From positions 1-19,470 of the forward strand of contig JAUXEE010000008.1 of assembly GCA_030618065.1 (NCBI GenBank): a DNA stretch of 19,470 bases, in the 5' to 3' direction. Shown here piece after piece: positions 14,773 through 19,470 of the stretch. The notes beneath the pieces were generated by a model. That model saw only the letters and a program-made list of their open reading frames with translations, made no database searches and had not been told where the DNA came from. Source of the DNA: Gemmatimonadota bacterium (GTDB taxonomy: Bacteria > Gemmatimonadota > Gemmatimonadetes > Longimicrobiales > Gaopeijiaceae). Both the position numbers and the translations under genes were made by a program. Every line of letters starts with the position of its first letter. Within the stretch, counting starts at the first letter, position 1.

Positions 14773-15389
14773 CGGTCTTCGCTCCTCCGAGCCCGAGCCC
14801 GCAGAAGGTCCAGGAGGGCGAGGCATCGAATCTCCAGGTCCTCCCTGGTTCCACCGTTATCCAGAACGTAATCCGCCTTCGGCACCTTCTCTCGGCTCGG
14901 AATCTGAGCTGCCATCATCCGGGATGCATCATCCTCGTCCAGCCCTCGATCTTCAACGAGACGCCGGAGTCGTTCCTCCGGCGGCGCAACCACCAGAACC
15001 ACGGCGTCGTACTCCTCCTCCACTCCCACTTCGTAGAGCAGGGGGATTTCGGCCACCACCAGGGACACCCCCTCTGCTTCACGGCGTTCCACCCAGTCGT
15101 CCCGAAGGGATCCGATGAGGGGGTGCACGATCCCTTCGAGACGAGCCCGGGCCACGGGATCCCGAAAAACCCGATCCCGGAGTTCTGCCCGGTCGAGGGA
15201 CCCGTCCGATTGAAGCACATCCGTGCCGAACTCTTCCACGACCCTGGCGAGCCCGTCGGACCCAGGCGCCACCACCTCCCGGGCCAGATCGTCAGCTCGG
15301 ATCAGACGGACTCCCGCGTCGGACCAGGCTCGGGCCACGGTAGACTTCCCCGAAGCCACATTCCCTGTCAGGGCGACCTTCAACATCAT
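14769..15389 (-). CDS. coaE: Dephospho-CoA kinase
   Basis: CoaE phosphorylates the ribose 3'-OH of dephospho-CoA with ATP, the last step of coenzyme A synthesis. The 206-residue product starts at MMLKVALTGNVASGKST, whose Walker A (GNVASGKST, 9-17) is typical. IRADDLAREVV holds the conserved aspartate, and LEGIVHPLI, VVAEIPLLYEVG and VPKADYVLDNGG are the family's lid and adenine blocks. The frame is open upstream to 15503, but homology begins at the tandem ATGs at 15389/15386, and a GAAGG lies about 11 nt before them. It is the first gene of the eight-gene unit, with a putative promoter and a terminator-like hairpin upstream. The 3' end overlaps the PHP gene. Confidence 0.95.
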   Translation of the reverse strand: MMLKVALTGNVASGKSTVARAWSDAGVRLIRADDLAREVVAPGSDGLARVVEEFGTDVLQSDGSLDRAELRDRVFRDPVARARLEGIVHPLIGSLRDDWVERREAEGVSLVVAEIPLLYEVGVEEEYDAVVLVVAPPEERLRRLVEDRGLDEDDASRMMAAQIPSREKVPKADYVLDNGGTREDLEIRCLALLDLLRARARRSEDR

Positions 15390-15411
15390 CGACTCTTCGA
15401 CCTTCGGATCT

Positions 15412-15444
15412 AAAAAGGGGTCGAAGGGGGTTCTCCCCCCCTTC
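15412..15444 (-). terminator. Terminator-like hairpin with T-run in the coaE leader (possible attenuator)
   Basis: On the minus strand, GAAGGGGG (from 15444) pairs with CCCCCTTC (to 15423) around a 6-nt loop. Six bases later there is a run of five T (15416-15412). This lies between the proposed promoter and the coaE start and could stop or slow transcription into the operon. The T-run is short and displaced, so efficiency is doubtful. Confidence 0.35.
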
Positions 15445-15456
15445 TCCATCCACAAC

Positions 15457-15483
15457 ATTGTAGGTGTAGAAGGTACGGTCCAA
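15457..15483 (-). promoter_or_regulatory. Possible sigma70-type promoter for the coaE operon
   Basis: On the minus strand TACAAT (15462-15457) differs from the -10 consensus at one base. TTGGAC (15483-15478) is a weak -35, 15 bp upstream, which is shorter than the ideal spacer. A transcript would begin near 15450 with a leader of about 60 nt. Confidence 0.3.
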
Positions 15484-15511
15484 TCTGAAGGAAGCTGATG
15501 CATGGAGGTGG

Positions 15512-15527
15512 TTTCGCCAAGGCGAAA
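15512..15527. promoter_or_regulatory. Perfect 7-bp inverted repeat upstream of the VTT gene (operator or leader hairpin)
   Basis: TTTCGCCAAGGCGAAA has 7-bp arms around AA. It ends 8 bp before the ATG at 15536, directly against the purine-rich ribosome-binding site. It could be a regulator-binding site or an mRNA hairpin affecting initiation. No second copy was noticed in the window. Confidence 0.35.
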
Positions 15528-15535
15528 GGGAAGGG

Positions 15536-16096
15536 ATGGCTGAACAGTCGACCCGTTTCAAAAGGAAGACCTTCATCGCCTGGCTCCTGGTGGTGGCCGT
15601 TGCCCTCACCCTTTTCATGGCGTACCAGGACCGCATCGACGTGAACTGGATTCGGGGATTGGTCCACGACAATCGGTTACTCATCATCCCCTGTTACCTC
15701 CTGCTCCTCTCCCTCCTGGGCCTCACCTTCATTCCCTCTACGCCCTTCGCGATCGCCGGGGTGATCCTTTTCGATCCGACCCTCGCCTACTTCCTCAACC
15801 TGGTGGGCATCATCACCTCCTCCACCATCGTCTTTCACTTCGCCGGCTTCCTGGGCTTACGTGACGCCTTCGAAACCAGGTACCCGGAGCAAACGAAGAA
15901 GGTGAGGAGGGCGCTGGACCGTAAGGAGCTTCCCATCATCATAGGTTGGAGCTTCTTTCCCGTAGTCCCCACCGACCTCATCATCTATGTCGCCAGCACC
16001 CTCGAGATCCCGCTCTGGAAATGCCTGCTAGGAGTCCTCCTGGGAGAGGGAACGCTCAACGCGTTCTATATCTTCTCCGTCAACGCCACCTTCTGA
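15536..16096 (+). CDS. VTT/DedA-like (TVP38/TMEM64 family) membrane protein
   Basis: The 186-residue product has a short basic N-terminus (RFKRK) and a first helix at about 11-30. Further hydrophobic stretches lie at about 47-66, 70-90, 92-115 and 135-183. The re-entrant-like loop LTFIPSTPFAIAGVILFDP followed by LVGIITSSTIVFHFAGFLG, and the later WSFFPVVPTDLIIYVAS with a proline-rich helix, fit the VTT (DedA superfamily) pattern. Members include lipid scramblases and flippases, for example undecaprenyl-phosphate transporters. The usual glycine-rich motif is diverged, so the assignment is moderate. AAGGGAAGGG before the ATG is a strong ribosome-binding site. It is divergently oriented from coaE and shares a 146-bp upstream region. 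Confidence 0.72.
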   Translation: MAEQSTRFKRKTFIAWLLVVAVALTLFMAYQDRIDVNWIRGLVHDNRLLIIPCYLLLLSLLGLTFIPSTPFAIAGVILFDPTLAYFLNLVGIITSSTIVFHFAGFLGLRDAFETRYPEQTKKVRRALDRKELPIIIGWSFFPVVPTDLIIYVASTLEIPLWKCLLGVLLGEGTLNAFYIFSVNATF

Positions 16097-16217
16097 GCAC
16101 CTGATCCGGAAGCCCGAGTGGGAAGAAAGAGAAAAGGCCCTCCTTCAAGGGGAGAACCTTCTATCGGGCGGGAGCCTTCTGCCTTCCGGGATGGTCGTGA
16201 TGGCGGAGAACAGCCTT

Positions 16218-16607
16218 CTAGCGGTCCCGGCGCCGCCTCTGGCGTACTGCGGAAAGAACGATGTCGTCGGCCGTGTCGATCTCCAGATCCGGTCCGTTGG
16301 AGATGACGCCGACCGAATCCTCCCACACCCTCAGGGTATAGTCACTTCCCCATGCGTCAGACGTGGCCCTGCCAAGGAAATTCCGCGTTATCCACGCCTG
16401 AAAACTCGCCCCCGGAGAGGGAAGATCACCCCCCTCTCTAGTCACAGTCTGAAGTTCCCTGGCGATTCGACCCATCTCACCCTTTGTCTGCCAACCGAGC
16501 ACCGGGTTCATCACCGGACCAAGGTATTCAAGGACCACCGGCCGCGTCTGGGGAAAATAGAGCGACGCGCCCAGGAGAACGAGCAGAAAAAATACCATTT
16601 TAAACAA
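16218..16607 (-). CDS. Small membrane-anchored protein with GspG-like C-terminus
   Basis: The 129-residue product has one N-terminal hydrophobic helix (about 4-19, VFFLLVLLGASLYF). Its C-terminal half resembles the major pseudopilin GspG: DAWGSDYTLRV, then ISNGPDLEIDTADDIVLS, which matches the DPWGxPY and acidic calcium-site pattern of that family. The prepilin peptidase motif (Gly-Phe-Thr-Leu-Ile-Glu) is absent. A TTG start at 16607 is favoured over the ATG at 16598 because GGAGG (16620-16616) is 8 nt from the TTG and too far from the ATG. No other type II secretion or pilus gene is nearby, so it is an orphan. A shared fold, not a secretion role, is the safe reading. It ends 121 bp from the VTT gene stop. 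Confidence 0.75.
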   Translation of the reverse strand: MFKMVFFLLVLLGASLYFPQTRPVVLEYLGPVMNPVLGWQTKGEMGRIARELQTVTREGGDLPSPGASFQAWITRNFLGRATSDAWGSDYTLRVWEDSVGVISNGPDLEIDTADDIVLSAVRQRRRRDR

Positions 16608-16615
16608 GGGCGCAC

Positions 16616-16620
16616 CCTCC
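16616..16620 (-). promoter_or_regulatory. GGAGG ribosome-binding site deciding a TTG start
   Basis: The perfect GGAGG is 8 nt upstream of the TTG at 16607, but 17 nt from the first ATG at 16598. This supports TTG initiation for the GspG-like protein. Confidence 0.6.
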
Positions 16621-16880
16621 AGGATCTGTAGGGGAAGGACCCATGGGAGGAGTCCGTCGTCCAGCCGACAACCCCCCTGGCCTCTCCTTTCAATCTAGAT
16701 ATTGGGCGGGACGGGAACAACGATTGCGATGCGACAGCTCGGTGGCCAGACTCGCCCCAGCCTATACCAAAGTATCCCGGACGAACACCATGGACCTGAA
16801 GAGGGGCGGGGGAATGGACCTCGGGAGGAGCATGGGAGTAGTGGTTGGGAACGACTCCCCGACCCCCTGCAGGAGAACCC
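16621..16880. other. Divergent intergenic region without recognisable gene
   Basis: This 260-bp region separates the divergent GspG-like and DUF255 genes. I found no RNA gene or strong promoter; there is only a weak near-palindrome around the TCTAGA at 16694. Open frames here are short and lack ribosome-binding sites. Confidence 0.5.
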
Positions 16881-19031
16881 ATGCCGAACCGATTGGCTCA
16901 AGAGACGAGCCCCTACCTTCTTCAGCATTCCGAGAACCCTGTGGACTGGTTCCCTTGGGGTGAAGAGGCTCTCTCCAAGGCCCGGGCGGAAGACAAACCC
17001 ATCCTTCTCTCCATCGGGTACTCCGCCTGCCATTGGTGTCACGTCATGGAACGGGAATCCTTCGAGGACGAGGAAACCGCCTCCCTGATGAACGAAGGAT
17101 TCGTGAACATCAAGGTGGACCGTGAGGAGCGGCCGGACCTGGACTCCGTCTACATGCGTGCGGTGCAGGCCAGTATGGGCCAGGGTGGTTGGCCTCTCAC
17201 CGCGTTCCTCACCCCCGATGGACGGTTCTTCTACGGGGGGACGTACTTTCCGCCTGAGCCTCGGCACGGAATGCCTTCGTTCCGGCAACTGTTGGCCGCC
17301 ATGCTGGATGCCTATCGAAACCGAAGGAAGGAGATCGAGAAAGCCTCGAATCAACTCCTTGACCTTCTCAGGGGCGCCTCGTCCCCGGAAGGGAGGCCGC
17401 AAGGGTCTCGGTCGGCTCCCGGCGGCGGCGGCGCAGGGGAGGAGGAAGCTCCGGAGGCCCACATCGCCAAGATCGGCCCCAAGACGCTGGATCATGCCGC
17501 CCGATTCCTGGCCGGCCAATTCGACCCGGTCCATGGAGGGTTCGGTCCGGCCCCGAAGTTCCCGCAACCGGTAACGCTCGAGTTCCTCCTGCGCTTCTAC
17601 GACAGAACCGGGAAGGAGGAGGCCCTGGGGATGGTCCTGGCTACTCTCCGTTCCATGGCCAGGGGAGGGATGCGGGATCACCTGGGCGGTGGGTTCCATC
17701 GTTATTCGGTGGATGACCGCTGGCTGGCGCCCCATTTCGAAAAGATGCTGTATGACAACGGACTCCTGGCCCGAGTCTATCTGCATGCATTTCAGATCAC
17801 CGGAGATCCGGAGTTCGAGGACATCGTCACGTCGACGCTGGATTATATCCTGGAAGACCTTCGGGACCCGGAAGGGGGCTTCTACTCGGCCCGGGACGCG
17901 GACTCGGAGGGGGAAGAGGGCCTCTTCTACCTCTGGCGCCCCGAGGAGATCGAGGCCGTGCTGGGAAAGGAAGAGGGAGCCCTTTTCGGACGGGCCTACG
18001 ACGTGAGCATCCCGGGAAACTTCCAGGGCCAGAACATCCTCCATCTGCCTCGGGAATTGGACTCCCTGGCCAAGACGGAAGAAGTCCCCCAGGAGGAGTT
18101 GGACTCTCGCCTGGGGCAGGATCGAGCCTCCCTTCGAGAAGCCCGAAGCCACCGGGAACATCCCTTCAGGGACGAGAAGGTCCTGGTGGGGTGGAACAGC
18201 TTCGTCCTCCGGGCCCTCGCAGAGGCGGGATCCACCCTCGGACGGGCCGATTACCTCGATGCGGCTCGAAAAAACGCCACCTTCCTCCTCCACTCCCTCC
18301 GCCACGAGGGCAGGCTCCTCCGAAGCTGGAAGGAAGGGGAAAGCCGGATTCCCGCCTTTCTGGAGGACTATGCAGGACTGGGAAACGCCCTCCTCACTCT
18401 CTATGAGGGGTGCCTGGAGCCACGCTGGCTGGAGGAGGCCAAGGAGCTGGCGGATCAACTCCTGGAGCTTTTCTGGGAAGAGGAGGAGGGCCTCTTCTAC
18501 GACTCCCCTCGGGACGGAGAGAAGTTGGTGGTTCGTCCCCGGGAGGTCATGGACAATGCCACGCCTTCAGGGAACTCCCTGGCCATCGAGCTCCTTCTCC
18601 GGGCCTCTGCCATTTTCGGGATCGACGAATACCGCCAGGTCGCCCTTCGGGCCCTGATCAGGGAAGCCGCGGCCGTCGAACGCTTTCCATCGGCCTTCGG
18701 ACGACTCCTCTCCACCATCAGTTTGTCCCTGGCCCCTCCGCTGGAGGTCGTGCTCCTGGGCCGAACCGGTAGCCGGGAGATGGAAGCGCTCCGGAGGGTG
18801 GCCCACCGGAGGTACCTTCCCTCCCGGATTGTGGTTGGGGGAGACCCAGGAAAGCTCCCCCCCCTGCCCCTCCTGGAGGGTCGTGAGGTCCGGAGCGGAA
18901 GGGCCACAGCCTATGTTTGCCGGGAGTTCACCTGTACAGCACCCCTCCTCGGGCCGGAGGCTCTGGGCCGGGAGCTGGAGAGGTCCGTTCGGAGGACCCT
19001 TGAAGTGGACGGGGAACCACAAGAAGGCTGA
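16881..19031 (+). CDS. YyaL/DUF255 (SSP411-like) thioredoxin-fold and (alpha/alpha)6 protein
   Basis: The family combines an N-terminal thioredoxin-like domain with an N-acylglucosamine-epimerase-like (alpha/alpha)6 barrel. Its biochemical role is not established, and human SPATA20 is a member. The start NRLAQETSPYLLQHSENPVDW is the family signature, and SACHWCHVMERESF carries the CxxC (C50, C53). GGWPLTAFLTPDGRFFYGGTYFP follows, and the barrel begins near residue 195 with HGGFGPAPKFP, GFHRYSVDDRWLAPHFEKMLYDN and ARDADSEGEEGLFYLW. The 716-residue length is normal. The ATG at 16881 follows AGGAG by about 5 nt; the frame is open upstream to 16845 but without homology. A Gly/Pro/Glu-rich linker at about 165-194 separates the domains and looks expanded. 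The protein has no signal peptide, so it should be cytoplasmic. Confidence 0.92.
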   Translation: MPNRLAQETSPYLLQHSENPVDWFPWGEEALSKARAEDKPILLSIGYSACHWCHVMERESFEDEETASLMNEGFVNIKVDREERPDLDSVYMRAVQASMGQGGWPLTAFLTPDGRFFYGGTYFPPEPRHGMPSFRQLLAAMLDAYRNRRKEIEKASNQLLDLLRGASSPEGRPQGSRSAPGGGGAGEEEAPEAHIAKIGPKTLDHAARFLAGQFDPVHGGFGPAPKFPQPVTLEFLLRFYDRTGKEEALGMVLATLRSMARGGMRDHLGGGFHRYSVDDRWLAPHFEKMLYDNGLLARVYLHAFQITGDPEFEDIVTSTLDYILEDLRDPEGGFYSARDADSEGEEGLFYLWRPEEIEAVLGKEEGALFGRAYDVSIPGNFQGQNILHLPRELDSLAKTEEVPQEELDSRLGQDRASLREARSHREHPFRDEKVLVGWNSFVLRALAEAGSTLGRADYLDAARKNATFLLHSLRHEGRLLRSWKEGESRIPAFLEDYAGLGNALLTLYEGCLEPRWLEEAKELADQLLELFWEEEEGLFYDSPRDGEKLVVRPREVMDNATPSGNSLAIELLLRASAIFGIDEYRQVALRALIREAAAVERFPSAFGRLLSTISLSLAPPLEVVLLGRTGSREMEALRRVAHRRYLPSRIVVGGDPGKLPPLPLLEGREVRSGRATAYVCREFTCTAPLLGPEALGRELERSVRRTLEVDGEPQEG

Positions 19032-19157
19032 TCCCCGAGAATCGGCGCAGGGGGTGGCGGAACGGGCAGCATCACTATCTTTTTCTCTTGCTCACGACCC
19101 AGCTCGCCCCATCACTCAGACAAGCTCCCAGGGAGCCGCGCACTTCAGGAGGGAGAA
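19032..19157 (+). other. Intergenic spacer with short palindrome
   Basis: The 126-bp spacer holds a perfect GCTCCC-A-GGGAGC inverted repeat at 19124-19136. It is followed by the ribosome-binding site of the E1 gene. A stretch near 19047-19070 superficially resembles the 5' half of a tRNA-Leu but has no matching 3' half. Confidence 0.4.
19147..19152 (+). promoter_or_regulatory. AGGAGG ribosome-binding site deciding a TTG start
   Basis: A perfect AGGAGG lies 5 nt before the TTG at 19158. The next in-frame ATG (19218) lies within the conserved region, so the TTG is the likely start. Confidence 0.65.
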
Positions 19158-19470
19158 TTGGGGCCTGAAAAGCTACCGGAAGATCTCCGCCCGGAGGTCC
19201 TTCTCCGGCTGTACAGAACCATGGTCACCTCCAGGAAGCTGGATGACCGGGAGATCAGCCTCAAACGGCAGAACAAAATCTTCTTTCAGATCTCCGGCGC
19301 CGGGCACGAGGCCATCCAGGTGGCCCTGGCCGCCCACCTGAGGCCGGGGCACGACTGGTTCTATCTCTACTATCGCGACCGGGCGTTCAGCCTGGCTCTG
19401 GGGATGTCTCCCCTGGACCAGCTCCTCCAGGCCGTGGGAGCCGCCGACTGCCCCCAGACCGGCGGCAGGC
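19158..19470 (+). CDS. Thiamine-diphosphate 2-oxoacid dehydrogenase E1 component, alpha part (3' end outside window)
   Basis: The first 104 residues match the alpha part of pyruvate or branched-chain 2-oxoacid dehydrogenase E1, which decarboxylates a 2-oxoacid and hands the acyl group to the E2 lipoyl domain. LLRLYRTMVTSRKLDDREI is the E1 alpha N-terminal helix. KRQNKIFFQISGAGHEAIQVAL and the HDWFYLYYRDRAFSLALGMSPLDQLLQAVG block follow. The window ends at PQTGGR, just before the expected MPSH segment. This wording is typical of the alpha-beta fusion E1 proteins of about 650-700 residues found in Bacteroidota and Gemmatimonadota, but the fusion cannot be confirmed here. Start is a TTG preceded by AGGAGG. 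The gene lies in the same orientation and frame as the DUF255 gene, 126 bp downstream. Confidence 0.85.
   Translation, partial: MGPEKLPEDLRPEVLLRLYRTMVTSRKLDDREISLKRQNKIFFQISGAGHEAIQVALAAHLRPGHDWFYLYYRDRAFSLALGMSPLDQLLQAVGAADCPQTGGR

Noticed and set aside
12600..15389. Defence island or mobile element built around the DHH, PHP and Fur genes
   Set aside because: All neighbours are housekeeping families with normal spacing; there are no integrase, transposase, attachment repeats or toxin-antitoxin signatures.
16130..16160. Intrinsic terminator after the VTT gene
   Set aside because: The best stem near CTCCTTCAAGGGGAG is short, needs a G-T pair and has no T-run.
16695..18458. Long minus-strand open frame opposite the DUF255 gene
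   Set aside because: The plus strand encodes an unmistakable DUF255 protein; the antisense frame has no family features.
19045..19075. tRNA-Leu-like stretch (GGGGGTGGCGGAACGGGCAGC)
   Set aside because: Only the 5' acceptor/D-arm resemblance is present. No anticodon arm, T-arm or matching 3' acceptor follows within 100 bases, so it is a coincidence or, at most, a remnant.

Overview
The window is GC-rich, densely packed bacterial chromosome of free-living, Gram-negative type. The outer-membrane-style HExxH/beta-propeller protein, the TolB-like PD40 repeats, the fused-type 2-oxoacid dehydrogenase E1 and the gene mix resemble Gemmatimonadota or a nearby phylum. That placement is an inference from protein style only. 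I see no rRNA, complete tRNA, insertion sequence, phage gene or CRISPR array. No gene-free stretch exceeds 300 bases.

Layout. (1) 1-2414, minus: a secreted gluzincin-type metallopeptidase with PD40 beta-propeller blades and the beginning of a probable C-terminal beta-barrel, cut by the window edge. (2) 2459-3148, plus: an unrecognised membrane protein with a 15-bp tandem repeat. (3) 3153-6954, minus: murQ - anmK - GT-C glycosyltransferase, a three-gene unit with GTGA stop/start overlaps; the first two genes recycle anhydro-MurNAc from the cell wall. (4) 7021-8853, plus: one ABC exporter half-transporter with a degenerate Walker B glutamate and a repeat insertion. (5) 8862-15389, minus: an eight-gene unit coaE - PHP phosphoesterase - nrnA-like DHH/DHHA1 phosphoesterase - unknown 154-aa protein - fur - speB-like ureohydrolase - phospholipase D/cardiolipin synthase - ccdA, in which six of seven junctions overlap. 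(6) 15536-16096, plus: a VTT/DedA-like membrane protein. (7) 16218-16607, minus: a small GspG-like protein. (8) 16881-19031, plus: a YyaL/DUF255 thioredoxin-fold protein. (9) 19158 to the end, plus: the start of a thiamine-diphosphate E1 alpha dehydrogenase.

How the genes work together. MurQ and AnmK are consecutive steps of MurNAc salvage. CoaE makes CoA, and the two phosphoesterases behind it belong to families that can remove 3',5'-ADP and short RNA, so that part of the operon may handle the adenine 3'-phosphate by-product of CoA use. The rest of the operon (iron/zinc regulator, polyamine synthesis, cardiolipin synthesis, thiol-redox membrane protein) looks like housekeeping genes held together by tight spacing rather than one pathway.

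Most of the window is ordinary core genome. Points worth a second look are the apparently orphan degenerate ABC half-transporter, the two in-frame tandem repeats, a terminator-like hairpin in the coaE leader, a 16-bp inverted repeat before the VTT gene, and the PHP/DHH pair behind coaE. I do not see a convincing new defence, mobile or RNA-guided system.
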